In this document: piece after piece, positions 27,900 to 37,058 of the stretch
How the letters are laid out: every line of letters begins with the position of its first letter
How positions within the stretch are numbered: position 1 is the first letter of the stretch
Source: Rhodovibrio sodomensis
Lineage (GTDB): Bacteria > Pseudomonadota > Alphaproteobacteria > Kiloniellales > Rhodovibrionaceae
DNA length: 64,000 nucleotides
Assembly (NCBI RefSeq): GCF_016583645.1
Contig: NZ_NRRL01000015.1
Span: 1-64,000 of the forward strand
Direction: 5' to 3'
Notes under the pieces: model-generated
The model's input: the letters and a program-made list of their open reading frames with translations, nothing else
The model's database searches: none
What the model was told of the DNA's origin: nothing
Program-made: the position numbers and the translations under genes

Positions 27900-28802
27900 T
27901 TGATCCTCGCCCGCCAACGCGACGTCCCGCTGGACAAGGACGCCAGCGCGCGCTTCCTGCCCTGGCTGATCGCCTTCATGGTGTATCTGGCGACCCTGGC
28001 GCTGGCCGCGGCGATCGCGGTCTCCAACGTCGCCCAGGCCTGGGACAGCGGTCTGGCCGGCAAGCTGACCGTGCAGGTCCCGCCGTCGCCCCCCCCATCG
28101 GCCGGGGACAGCGGCCGCGGTCAGACCGCGCGGGTCGACGCCGTCCTCGACGCACTGCGCGAGACGCCGGGCGTGCGCAGCGCGGAGCAGCTGAGCCAGC
28201 AGGAAATGGCCCGGCTGCTCGAACCCTGGCTGGGCGCGGCCGCGGGCAGCGCCGACTTGCCCTTGCCAGCCCTGATCGCGGTCGAGGTTGTGCCGGCGCG
28301 TGCGCCCGAGCTCGCCAGCCTGCAGCGCCGGCTGGATCGGGCCGCCGCCGGCACCCGGGTCGACGACCACCAGCGCACCCTGGGCCGGCTGCTGGAGGTG
28401 GCGCGCACGCTGCAGTTGCTGGCCGTGCTGGTGGTCGCGCTGGTCGGCGCCGCGGCGGTGGTGACGGTGGTCTTCGTCACCCGCACCGGCCTGTCGATCC
28501 ATCGCAACGTGATCGAACTGTTGCACCTGATCGGCGCGCAGGACGCCTACGTCGCCCGGCAGTTCCAGCGCCACGCCCTGCGCCTGGGCCTGACCGGCGG
28601 GCTGATCGGGCTGGCCCTGGGCGCGGCCACGCTGTGGGCGCTCGCCCGCTGGGTCGGGCAGGAAGCCGGCGCGGTGGTGCCCGAGCTGACGCTGAGCCAG
28701 CCGCAGTGGCTGAGCCTGCTCGCGGTCCCGCTGGCGGCGACCCTGGTCGCCATGCTGACCGCGCGGATCACGGTGCTGCGCACGCTGGCTAGACTCAGTT
28801 AA
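27900..28802 (+). CDS. ftsX: Cell division protein FtsX
   Basis: 300 residues. A short cytoplasmic N-terminus (RQRDVPLDKDASARFLPW) leads to TM1 (LIAFMVYLATLALAAAIAV), a periplasmic domain (about 45-165) and three further TM segments (LLAVLVVALVGAAAVVTVVF; LTGGLIGLALGAATLWAL; WLSLLAVPLAATLVAMLTA). This is the usual four-helix FtsX topology. The TTG at 27900 is the only plausible start near the conserved N-terminus. Partner of ftsE. Confidence 0.9.
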   Translation: MILARQRDVPLDKDASARFLPWLIAFMVYLATLALAAAIAVSNVAQAWDSGLAGKLTVQVPPSPPPSAGDSGRGQTARVDAVLDALRETPGVRSAEQLSQQEMARLLEPWLGAAAGSADLPLPALIAVEVVPARAPELASLQRRLDRAAAGTRVDDHQRTLGRLLEVARTLQLLAVLVVALVGAAAVVTVVFVTRTGLSIHRNVIELLHLIGAQDAYVARQFQRHALRLGLTGGLIGLALGAATLWALARWVGQEAGAVVPELTLSQPQWLSLLAVPLAATLVAMLTARITVLRTLARLS

Positions 28803-28872
28803 GGGATCGGTGGGTTAGACTGGGTGGACCAGCAGGGAATTCGCGAGTCGCTGACGGATAGACGCTAAGGCC

Positions 28873-29568
28873 ATGGCGGGCACGTTGAACGACAGGCAGC
28901 CGGACGACGAGCCGGCCCCGGACCGGGCCGGCGCGAAACGCGCCCGCTGGGGCCGCGGTCGACGGCTGCTGCTGACCGGAGGTCTGCTCGCGGGCTTGCT
29001 GCTGATCGCCCTGGCCGCCGGCTTCTTCCACTTTGCCGCCAGCCTCCCCGACAAGGTCGCCGAGCCGGCGCGCCGAACCGACGCGATCGTCGTGCTGACC
29101 GGGGGCAGCGGGCGGGTCAGCACCGGCCTGCGCCTGCTCGAGCGGCGCCGGGCCGACAAGCTGTTCGTCTCCGGCGTCTACAAGGGGGTGGACGTCAGCG
29201 AACTGCTGCGGGTCTCGCAACAGGCGCCGGGCTGGCTGACCTGCTGCGTCACCCTCGGCTACGAGGCGGAGACGACCTACGGCAACGCGATCGAGACCGC
29301 TGCCTGGGTGCAGCGCAACGGGTTCGGCTCGGTCCGGCTGGTCACGGCCGCCTACCACATGCCGCGCAGCCTGCTGGAATTCCGCCGGCGGATGCCCGAG
29401 GTGACGATCGTCCCGCACCCGGTGTTCCCGGACCACGTCAAGCAGGACGAGTGGTGGCGCTGGCCCGGCAGCGCGCACCTGCTGCTGGGCGAATACGGCA
29501 AATACCTGGTCGCCCGGGTGCGCGCCCTGGTGACCGGGCCCTTGCAGGCCGCCGGCGTCAGCGGCTAG
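28873..29568 (+). CDS. YdcF/SanA-type DUF218 membrane protein
   Basis: 231 residues: a TM helix at about 35-57 (LLLTGGLLAGLLLIALAAGFF) followed by a DUF218 domain (DAIVVLTGGSGRVSTGLRLL, ADKLFVSGV, TYGNAIETAAWV, VTAAYHMPRSL, PHPVFP). Relatives such as ElyC and SanA act in envelope integrity or lipid-carrier recycling. Located between ftsX and plsC, in the conserved alphaproteobacterial order. Confidence 0.87.
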   Translation: MAGTLNDRQPDDEPAPDRAGAKRARWGRGRRLLLTGGLLAGLLLIALAAGFFHFAASLPDKVAEPARRTDAIVVLTGGSGRVSTGLRLLERRRADKLFVSGVYKGVDVSELLRVSQQAPGWLTCCVTLGYEAETTYGNAIETAAWVQRNGFGSVRLVTAAYHMPRSLLEFRRRMPEVTIVPHPVFPDHVKQDEWWRWPGSAHLLLGEYGKYLVARVRALVTGPLQAAGVSG

Positions 29569-29646
29569 GTGGGGCGGCTATCGACTGTCGCCCCTCCCCG
29601 CTCCGAACTCCCCGATCCGACCTCCCCGATTCGCCGGACCCGCTCG

Positions 29647-30414
29647 ATGATCTTCCTGCGCTCGCTGGCGTTCAACGTCGCCTTCTGGATCTGGACGGTC
29701 GCGATCCACGTCCCCGGCCTGGTGCTGCTGATCCCGGGCGTGCCGCGGCTGTGGATCATCGCGGCCGGGCGCGTCTGGATCGCCGGGGTGATGGTCCTGC
29801 TGCGCGTCGCAGCCGGGATCGACTACGAGATCCGCGGCCGGGAAAACCTGCCGGACGGGCCGTGTCTGGTCGCGTCCAAGCACCAGTCGGCCTGGGATAC
29901 GCTGATCTTCAACCTGATCCTGGCCGACCCGTCGTTCGTGCTGAAGCGGGAGCTGCTGTTCGTCCCGTTCTTCGGCTGGTACCTGAAGCGCTACGGCATC
30001 GTCGCGATCGACCGGTCCGGCGGATCCAAGGCGCTGCGCCGGATGGTCGACGACAGCAAGCGGGTGACCGCGACCGGGCGCAAGCTGATCATCTTCCCCG
30101 AAGGCACCCGGGTCGCGCCGGGTGAGAGCAGGCCGTACCACCCGGGCGTGGCCGCGCTGTACCGCGAGCTGCGGCTGCCGGTGGTGCCGGTCGCGCTGAC
30201 CAGCGGCCGGCACTGGGGCCGCCGGTCGTTCCGCAAGGTGCCCGGCACGATCCGCCTGGAATTCCTGCCGCCGATCCCGCCAGGGATGGACCGCAAGGCG
30301 TTCATGCGCCGCCTGGGCGACGACTTGGAGCGTGCCAGCGAGCGGCTGCGCACGCACGAGGACCAGGCCGCACAGCCGCCGCGCGGCGGCCATCGGGTCC
30401 CCGCCGGCCGCTGA
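29647..30414 (+). CDS. plsC: 1-acyl-sn-glycerol-3-phosphate acyltransferase
   Basis: 255 residues. Acylates lysophosphatidic acid to phosphatidic acid at the inner membrane. Two hydrophobic segments at the N-terminus precede motif I KHQSAWDT, the F-K-R-E motif VLKRELLFVPFFGW and motif III FPEGTR. The ATG at 29647 (MIFLRSLAFNVAFW) is preferred over the GTG at 29569, which directly abuts the ydcF stop. Last gene of the ftsE-ftsX-ydcF-plsC run. Confidence 0.92.
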   Translation: MIFLRSLAFNVAFWIWTVAIHVPGLVLLIPGVPRLWIIAAGRVWIAGVMVLLRVAAGIDYEIRGRENLPDGPCLVASKHQSAWDTLIFNLILADPSFVLKRELLFVPFFGWYLKRYGIVAIDRSGGSKALRRMVDDSKRVTATGRKLIIFPEGTRVAPGESRPYHPGVAALYRELRLPVVPVALTSGRHWGRRSFRKVPGTIRLEFLPPIPPGMDRKAFMRRLGDDLERASERLRTHEDQAAQPPRGGHRVPAGR

Positions 30415-30502
30415 CCGGCGCCGTCGGCCGGGTCACCTGCCGACCAGCTTTTCCCATGGCCGCGTCGGCGCGCCTGTGGACAACTTTGTGGAATCCGCGA
30501 AA

Positions 30503-30534
30503 GAGTCCGTGGACTCAGCGCCTTGAACGGCGCT
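30503..30534. promoter_or_regulatory. Twin dyads between plsC and the ribonucleotide reductase gene
   Basis: Two perfect inverted repeats directly abut: GAGTCC-GT-GGACTC (30503-30516) and AGCGCC-TTGAAC-GGCGCT (30517-30534). No T tract follows. They could be operators for the reductase gene or RNA hairpins at the end of the plsC transcript. The preceding 'ctgtggacaactttgtgg' (30476-30493) vaguely resembles DnaA-box sequence. Confidence 0.4.
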
Positions 30535-30685
30535 CTTGAAACGCGCCCGGACGTGAACGTTTAAAGAACACAACTTGACTCCCCCGTGCGGGCGGGTAAC
30601 TCTCCCCGGGCCGGCGAAAAACCGCGCGAAACGGCGCTTTTGCCGCGAATGCCACCGATCCCCCGCGGGCGTGGAGACGAGCTGG

Positions 30686-32958
30686 ATGGTCGATCTGGCG
30701 CCGATTTCCCAGCGCATTTGGGACATGAAGTACCGCCTGAAGCGGGCCGACGGCACGCCTGTGGACAACTCGGTGGACGACACCTGGGCCCGGGTCGCCG
30801 GCGCGCTCGCCGCCGCCGAGCCGCCCGACCGGCAGGCCGCCTGGGCCGATACGTTCCACCGGGCGATGCAGGATTTCCGGGTGATGCCGGCCGGCCGGAT
30901 CGTCGCCGGCGCGGGCGCCGACCGGGACGTCACGCTGTTCAACTGCTTCGTCATGGGCACGGTGCCGGACACCATGGACGGCATCTTCAGCCATCTGCGC
31001 GAAGCCGCGCTGACGATGCAGCAGGGCGGCGGCATCGGCTACGACTTCTCCACCCTGCGCCCGCGCGGGGCGCCGGTGCGCGGCGTCGGCTCGGACGCCA
31101 GCGGGCCGGTGTCGTTCATGGACGTCTGGGATTCGATGTGCCGGACGATCATGTCCGCGGGCTCGCGGCGCGGGGCGATGATGGGCTGCCTGCGCTGCGA
31201 CCATCCGGACATCGAGGAGTTCGTCGACGCCAAGCAGGACGCCAGCCGGCTGCGCATGTTCAACGTCTCGGTGCTGGCGAGCGACGCCTTCATGCAGGCG
31301 GTGCGCGAGGACGCCGACTGGCCGCTGGCGTTCGGCGGGCGGACCTACCGCACGATCAAGGCGCGCCGGCTGTGGGACCGGATCATGCGCGCCACCTACG
31401 ACGCCGCCGAGCCGGGCGTGATCTTCATCGACCGGATCAACCAGAAAAACAACCTGTGGTACGCGGAAGAGATCGCGGCCACGAACCCGTGCGGCGAACA
31501 GCCGTTGCCGCCCTATGGGGCCTGTCTGCTGGGCTCGATCAACCTGGCGCGGCTGGTGGACAAGCCGTTCACGGATGAGGCGCGGCTGGACACGGACGCC
31601 CTGGCGGAGCTGACGCGCACCGCCGTGTGCATGCTCGACAACGCGATCGACGTCTCCCGCTTCCCGCTCGACGCGCAGCGGCGGGAGGCCGCCGACAAGC
31701 GCCGGATCGGCCTGGGCGTGACCGGCCTGGCGGACGCCTTGGCCATGGTCGGCCTGACCTACGGCGCGCAGGACGCGGTGGCTGCGACCGAGGGCTGGAT
31801 GGCGACCCTGCAGCGCCACGCCTACCTCGCCTCCGCCGACCTCGCGCGGGAGAAGGGCGCGTTCCCGCTGTTCGACCCCGAGCAATACCTGGCGGGCGAG
31901 ACGATCCGCGGCCTGGACCCCGACGTCCGCCGGGCGATCGCGGACAAGGGGATGCGCAACGCCCTGGTCACCTCGGTCGCGCCAACCGGCACGATCTCGC
32001 TGTTCGCCGACAACGTCTCCAGCGGGCTGGAGCCGATCTTCTCGTTCGAATACACCCGCAACGTCCTGGAGCCGGACGGCAGCCGGACGCGGGAGACGGT
32101 GCAGGACTACGCCGTGCGGCTGTACCGCCGGATGCACGGGGAGGACGCCGAGCTGCCGCCCAGCTTGGTCGACGCGCAGACCCTGTCGCCGTCGGCCCAC
32201 CTGGTGATGCAGGCGGCCGTGCAGAAGTACGTCGACAGCTCGGTCTCCAAGACCATCAACCTGCCCGAAGAGATCTCCTTCGAGGCGTTCAAGGATGTCT
32301 ACCTGCAGGCCTACGACATGGGCTGCAAGGGCTGCACCACCTACCGCCCCAACCCGGTGACCGGCGCGGTGCTGGAGACCGGCGACAGCCCGCCCGCGGA
32401 AGCCGACGGGCGCGATGCCCGCGATGCCGACGGCGCGCCCGCCCCCGCCGCTGCCGGCCGGAGGTGCTGCCCGGACGCACCTACAAGCTGAAGTGGCCGG
32501 AGAGCGACCACGCCCTCTACATCACCGTCAACGACGTGGTGCAGGACGGCCGCCGGCGCCCGTTCGAGATCTTCATCAACTCCAAGAACATGGAGCACTA
32601 CGCCTGGACGGTCGCGCTGACCCGGATGATCTCCGCGGTGTTCCGGCGCGGCGGCGACGTGTCGTTCGTGGTCGACGAGCTCAAGGCGGTGTTCGACCCG
32701 CGCGGCGGCGCCTGGATGGGCGGCAGCTACAAGCCCTCGCTCCTGGCGGCGATCGGCGAGGTGATCGAACAGCACATGATCGACATCGGCTTCCTGCCGG
32801 ACCGCCAGAACATCGCCGGCGAGAAGGCGCGGGAAGCCCTGCGCCAGGCCGTCGGCGCCGCGCCGCCCCGGCAGTGCCAGCGCTGCGGCCAGGCCGCGGT
32901 GGTGCAGCAGGAAGGCTGCGACATCTGCACCGCCTGCGGCCACTCCCGCTGCGCGTAG
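30686..32958 (+). CDS. nrdJ: Adenosylcobalamin-dependent ribonucleoside-diphosphate reductase, frameshifted
   Basis: Class II ribonucleotide reductase, making deoxyribonucleotides with a B12 radical. The first frame (from ATG 30686) carries the catalytic barrel: LFNCFVMGTVPD, QQGGGIGYDFSTLRPRG, ATNPCGEQPLPPYGACLLGSINL, APTGTISLFADNVSSGLEP and KGCTTYRP. It then runs into a stop soon after a Pro/Ala linker. The expected continuation (RPEVLPGRTYKLKWPESDHA ... CQRCGQAAVV ... CDICTACGHSRC) is intact in the -1 frame up to 32958. One base appears to be missing around 32400-32456, most simply in the C5 run at 32442-32446. Joined, the protein is about 757 residues. Confidence 0.85.
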
Positions 32959-33086
32959 AGCGCGCGGCTTGCCGCCGCGCCCGGCGCCGACCTGGGGTCG
33001 ATCGGAAGTCCGGGCGCGACGGCGAGACGCCCGACCAGCAGGCCGGTCGCCGGCATCGCGGCGGTCGGTCATGGACGATCGGCGGC

Positions 33087-33803
33087 CTACACGCCCGCGG
33101 CGTCGGCCAGCGCCGACAGGCTGGGATAGGTCGCGTCGACCTGCGGGCGGTCGGGCACCTCGGGCGTGGCGCCCCACGCGCCGCCTTGGGCAAGCCCCTG
33201 CCGGTCGATCCAGCAGCTGGTCATGCCCAGGCGCTTGGCCGGCACGTGGTCGTGATGGTGCGACTGCGCGACATGCAGGATGGCGTCGAAGCCGATGCCG
33301 ATCTCGTTCAGCCAGGTCAGCGCCATCTCGAACGGGGCGTGGTCGGGCTTGTAGGCGCCGGCGTCCTCGGCCGTGACCTGCAGGTCGAAGTTCACGCCCA
33401 GCTTCGCCTGCGACATCACGAACGACGCGCGGTCGACGTTGGAAATCACGCCCAGGCGGTAGCGCGTCTGCAGGCGCCGCAAAGCCTCGGGCGCGTCGTC
33501 GAAGGCGGGCCAGTGCTGCACCGATTCGCCGAACGCGTAGGCGTCGGCGCGCGCCGGCCTGACCCCGAAGTCGCGCGCGATGTCCTCGAACACCAGTTCG
33601 AGCACTTCGGGATACCGGGTCTCCGGGTTGTCCTGCTGGCGCGTCGTCTCGTGCCGGGCGAAAGCCGCCAGCAGGGCGTCGCGGTCGCCGGCGACCCCGT
33701 TGCGCTCCGCCCAGGGCTGAAGCGTGTCGGCGATCCCGGTCTCCCAGTCGATCAGCGTGCCGTAGACGTCGAACGTCAGTGCCTGGTAAGCGCTCAGGTC
33801 CAT
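33087..33803 (-). CDS. HAD hydrolase, haloacid dehalogenase type II-like
   Basis: 238 residues. HAD motif I is TFDVYGTLIDWE (nucleophile Asp), motif II VISNVD, Lys in DAGAYKPDHAPF and the acidic motif IV region AQSHHHDHVPAKRLGM. A helical cap sits between motif I and II. It resembles (S)-2-haloacid dehalogenase/2-haloalkanoic acid enzymes. However, motif IV has His where the family often has Ser/Asp, so the substrate is uncertain. It leads no obvious operon; the cupin gene starts 9 bases upstream of it on the same strand. Confidence 0.85.
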   Translation of the reverse strand: MDLSAYQALTFDVYGTLIDWETGIADTLQPWAERNGVAGDRDALLAAFARHETTRQQDNPETRYPEVLELVFEDIARDFGVRPARADAYAFGESVQHWPAFDDAPEALRRLQTRYRLGVISNVDRASFVMSQAKLGVNFDLQVTAEDAGAYKPDHAPFEMALTWLNEIGIGFDAILHVAQSHHHDHVPAKRLGMTSCWIDRQGLAQGGAWGATPEVPDRPQVDATYPSLSALADAAGV

Positions 33804-33812
33804 CGCCGGGTC

Positions 33813-34295
33813 TTAGCTCCCCAAACCGTTCTTGTGCGGCGGCCCCTGCCCCGGCTGCCAGTCCGGCGGCGCCAGGTCGAAGCCATCGAAGCTGAACCCC
33901 GGCGCGACCGTGCAGCCGACCAGCGACCAGCCGCCGACCGGCGCGGCGGACTGCCAGGCGCCGGCCGGGACCACGCCCTGCGGCCGCTGCCCGTTCGCCA
34001 GATCGCGGCCCAGGGTGATCCGCTCGACCGCGATCCCGTCGACCGAGACCGCGAGGGTCATCGGCGCGCCGGCGTAGTGGTGCCAGACCTCGCTCGCATC
34101 GACCGCGTGCCAGTGCGAGCGCTCGCCCTGCTTCAGCAGGTAGTAGATCGCGGTCGAGCGCGGCCGGCCCTCGCGGTCGGCGTGATGGTCGCGGAAGGTC
34201 TCGCAGAACGCCCCGCCCTCGCGGTGCTTGTCCATCCCGAGCAGGTCGATCACCTGCTCGGCCGACAGGCCGTCCAGCGTCCGGTCCGGGTTCAT
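33813..34295 (-). CDS. Cupin-fold DUF985 protein
   Basis: 160 residues of the DUF985 cupin family: VIDLLGMDKHREGGAFCETFRD, STAIYYLLKQGERSHWHAVDASEVWHHYAG, VVPAGAWQSAAPVGGWSLVGCTVAPGFSFDGFDLA. These proteins resemble sugar-nucleotide epimerase-type cupins but their reaction is unknown. The start is the ATG at 34295; the much longer open frame upstream is antisense or frame-shadow of the GST gene. Probably co-transcribed with the GST and HAD genes. Confidence 0.87.
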   Translation of the reverse strand: MNPDRTLDGLSAEQVIDLLGMDKHREGGAFCETFRDHHADREGRPRSTAIYYLLKQGERSHWHAVDASEVWHHYAGAPMTLAVSVDGIAVERITLGRDLANGQRPQGVVPAGAWQSAAPVGGWSLVGCTVAPGFSFDGFDLAPPDWQPGQGPPHKNGLGS

Positions 34296-34303
34296 CGCGG
34301 CGG

Positions 34304-34918
34304 TCACCCCTTCGGCACCGTTTCCTGCATCGATCGCCGGTCGGCGAAGGCGGCGTACCACTGCGCCAGATCCGGCCGGCTGGCGCGCCAGTCCTCGGCC
34401 TGGAACCGGAAGTCGAGATAGCCCAGCGCGCAGGCCGCCGCGATCGCGGCGATGTCCGGCGGGTCGCCCGCCAGCCGGTCGACGTCGAGCGCCAGCGCGT
34501 CGAGCGCGCGCTCGATCTTGGCCTTCTGCCGGGCGTCCCAGTCGGCCCAATAGAGCTCCTTGGGCCGGCGCACGTTCTCGATCAGCCGGGTCACCGCGGC
34601 GTCCAGGATCCCGTCGGCCAGCGCGTGCGTGCGCTCGGCCCACCAGCCCCGGTCGCCGTCGTGCGGGAACAGCGGCGCGTGGCCGTGCAGCGTGTCGAGG
34701 TAGCGGACGATCACCGGGCTGTCGAACAGCACGGTACCGTCGGCAAGCTTGAGCGCCGGCACCTTGCCGAGCGGATTGTCGCCCGGCAGGTCGTCGGCCG
34801 GATCCCACGGGTTGGTCGCCTGGAAGGTCAGCCGGTCGGCCAGCCCGCGCTCCGCGGCGGCGACCACCACCTTGCGCACGTAGGGCGAGGTGGGCGAATG
34901 GCGCAGGGTCAGGGACAT
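34304..34918 (-). CDS. Glutathione S-transferase family protein
   Basis: 204 residues. The N-terminal thioredoxin-like domain begins MSLTLRHSPTSPYVRKVVVAA, with the catalytic Ser/Tyr region and the cis-Pro plus GSH-binding loop NPLGKVPALKLADGTVLFDSPVIVRYLD. The C-terminal helical domain is complete. The ATG at 34918 is used because the GST fold starts there. Substrate unknown. First of a probable three-gene run (GST, cupin, HAD). Confidence 0.88.
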   Translation of the reverse strand: MSLTLRHSPTSPYVRKVVVAAAERGLADRLTFQATNPWDPADDLPGDNPLGKVPALKLADGTVLFDSPVIVRYLDTLHGHAPLFPHDGDRGWWAERTHALADGILDAAVTRLIENVRRPKELYWADWDARQKAKIERALDALALDVDRLAGDPPDIAAIAAACALGYLDFRFQAEDWRASRPDLAQWYAAFADRRSMQETVPKG

Positions 34919-35009
34919 GGGGCGGTCCTCGGGGTCTGAAGCGTTTTGCGGTCCGGGTCCAAGCCTGCGCGCGGGCAAGGCGGTAAAGCAAGCGGGCATC
35001 GCGCCCAAC

Positions 35010-35165
35010 TTATCCCCTCTCCTCCACTGGGAGGAGAGGGCGAGGGAGAGGAGGTTGCGCGCGCCCGTGCGGCTCCCGCGGCGTCATAGCGGCGCCCGAC
35101 CAAGTCGGCCCGCCGTGCAAACCACCTCACCCTGTCCCTCGCCCCCCAGTGGCGGAGAGGGGACC
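35010..35165. repeat. Family B doublet repeat (locus 3)
   Basis: cccctctcctccactgggaggagaggg (about 35013) with tail cgagggagaggaggttgc is mirrored by gcaaaccacctcaccctgtccctcgccccccagtggcggagagggg (ending about 35162), across a GC-rich spacer. It fills the gap between the GST and glyoxalase II genes. Confidence 0.8.
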
Positions 35166-35210
35166 CACCGAGGCGCCCTGCGAACTCGCGAACGGCGGAA
35201 ACCCCCGCCC

Positions 35211-35981
35211 TCAGTACCCGTTGCGCTTCTCGCGCACGGCGGCGAACACGTCGACCGGGTCGGCGCCGGCCATGCCGAGCGCCTGCGCGAGCGCGGGGTC
35301 GTCGGCGCGCAGGAAGGGGCTGCAGCGCTTTTCCTCGCCCAGGTCGGCGGGGATGGTCGGCTTGCCGGCGCCGCGCAGTTCCTCGACCCGCTGCCTGTAG
35401 GCCCGCAGGTCCTGGTTGTCGGGCTCGATGTCGGTGGCGCAGCGGACGTTGGTCATGGTGTACTCGTGGCCGCAGTAGACCTGCACGCTGTCGGGCAGGC
35501 GGCGCAGCTTCTGCAGGCTGTCCCACATCTGCTTGGCGTCGCCCTCGAACAGCCGGCCGCAGCCGAGCGCGAACAGCGTGTCCCCGGAGAACAGCACGTC
35601 CGCATCCTTGAACCAGAACGAGATGTGGCCGCGGGTGTGGCCGGGGGTGAAGAACACCTCCGCCGTCGCGTTGCCGAGCGAATAGGTATCGCCCTCGCTG
35701 AGCGCGATGTCGAGGCCGGGGATCCGCGCCTGGTCGTAGCTGGGACCGACGATCGGCGCGCCGGTCGCGTCCTTGACCGCCTTGTTGCCGCCGGTGTGGT
35801 CGCCGTGGTGGTGGGTGTTCAGGATGTGCGTGATCGTCCAGCCCTTGGCCTTGGCGGCGTCCAGCACGGGCTTCGCCTCCGCCGGGTCGATCACGGCGGT
35901 CTCGCCGCTCTCGGGCTCGTGGGCGAGGTAGATGTAGTTGTCGCTTAGCGCCGGGATCAGCTCGACCTCGAGCTTGGCCAT
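35211..35981 (-). CDS. gloB: Hydroxyacylglutathione hydrolase (glyoxalase II)
   Basis: 256 residues. Hydrolyses S-lactoylglutathione to lactate, completing methylglyoxal detoxification. Metallo-beta-lactamase metal motif THHHGDHTGGN, further His in TPGHTRGHISFW, Asp in FSGDTLFALGCGRLFEG and His in CGHEYT. The C-terminal substrate domain ends FAAVREKRNGY. Start ATG 35981 has a GGGAGGGG site upstream and removes a 49-codon non-homologous extension. Confidence 0.95.
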   Translation of the reverse strand: MAKLEVELIPALSDNYIYLAHEPESGETAVIDPAEAKPVLDAAKAKGWTITHILNTHHHGDHTGGNKAVKDATGAPIVGPSYDQARIPGLDIALSEGDTYSLGNATAEVFFTPGHTRGHISFWFKDADVLFSGDTLFALGCGRLFEGDAKQMWDSLQKLRRLPDSVQVYCGHEYTMTNVRCATDIEPDNQDLRAYRQRVEELRGAGKPTIPADLGEEKRCSPFLRADDPALAQALGMAGADPVDVFAAVREKRNGY

Positions 35982-36214
35982 GACGTCCCCTCCCTTGGGC
36001 TTCGAACGGGTGCCGCGGTCGCGGCCGCGTCTGGAAGGTAGTGTTTCGCCCGGACCAGCGAAAGGTGCCCCGGCCCGATCCGCGCGCGCCGCGACCTGCG
36101 CGCCCCAACTGCACGGCCGCACTTGCACGGCCGCACCCGTTCACCACTGGCAAGCGCGCCCGACTTGTCATACATAGGGGACTGATCGAGCCGGCGGGGA
36201 CCTCAAGGCGGGCG

Positions 36215-36997
36215 ATGTTCCAGGACGTGACCGAACTGCAGCGGTTCTACGGGGATCGGCTGGGCCGGGTGGTCCGGCACACGATCCAGCGGGAACTGCG
36301 CCAGGTGTGGCCCGACGTGCGCCGGCAGCGCGTGCTCGGCCTGGGCTACTGCACGCCCTACCTGCACCCCTTCCGGGACGAGGCGGAGCGTGTGCTGGCG
36401 TTCATGCCCGCCCAGCAGGGCGTGCTGCACTGGCCCGGCCGGGACGCCAACGCGACCACCCTGGTCGACGAGGGCAACCTGCCGCTCAGCGCCTATTCGA
36501 TCGACCGCGTGCTGCTGGTCCACTCGCTGGAGCACACCGAGCAGCTGCGCCCGCTGCTCTCGGAGATCTGGCGGGTGATGATGGGCGACGCGCGGCTGCT
36601 GATCGTGGTGCCCAACCGGCGCAGCCTGTGGTCGCGCCTGGAGCGCACGCCGCTCGGCCACGGCCACCCGTTCAGCCACGGCCAGCTGACCCGCCTGTTG
36701 AAGGATCAGAGCTTCGAGCCGCGGCAGGCCCGCCACGCCCTGTTCGTGCCGCCGACCTATTCGCGCAGCCTGCTGGGGGCCGCCCCGGCGTTCGAGCGGA
36801 TCGGCAAGCGCTGGCTGCCGCAGCTGTCCGGCCTGGTGATGCTGGAGGCGACCAAGCAGGTCTACGCCACCACCCGCCCGCTGGAGACGGAGAAGGTCCG
36901 GCGCCCGAAGATCGCACCCGCCCCGGTCGCCACGCCCGCCGGCGTGCGCTGGCGCAGCGACGACGGCTACGACGTCGCGGTCCGAGGGCGCCCTTGA
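36215..36997 (+). CDS. SAM methyltransferase-like protein (type 11 variant)
   Basis: 260 residues beginning MFQDVTELQRFYGDRLGRVVRH. It has a degenerate methyltransferase core: the motif I region is VLGLGYCTPYLHPF rather than a classical GxGxG, followed by SIDRVLLVHSLEHTEQLRPLLSEIWRVM and ARLLIVVPNRRSLW. This family is found divergent from gloB in many alphaproteobacteria. Target unknown; SAM binding is likely but not certain given motif I. Confidence 0.8.
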   Translation: MFQDVTELQRFYGDRLGRVVRHTIQRELRQVWPDVRRQRVLGLGYCTPYLHPFRDEAERVLAFMPAQQGVLHWPGRDANATTLVDEGNLPLSAYSIDRVLLVHSLEHTEQLRPLLSEIWRVMMGDARLLIVVPNRRSLWSRLERTPLGHGHPFSHGQLTRLLKDQSFEPRQARHALFVPPTYSRSLLGAAPAFERIGKRWLPQLSGLVMLEATKQVYATTRPLETEKVRRPKIAPAPVATPAGVRWRSDDGYDVAVRGRP

Positions 36998-37058
36998 CCG
37001 CGGGCCCCTGCACCCAAGCTTCTGTTGCGTCGAACCAACGGCCTGGAGGCTTCCCGGC

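Noticed and set aside
30415..30685. Cobalamin riboswitch before the B12-dependent reductase
   Set aside because: I looked for the B12-box core and surrounding stems and found no match; only two short dyads are present.
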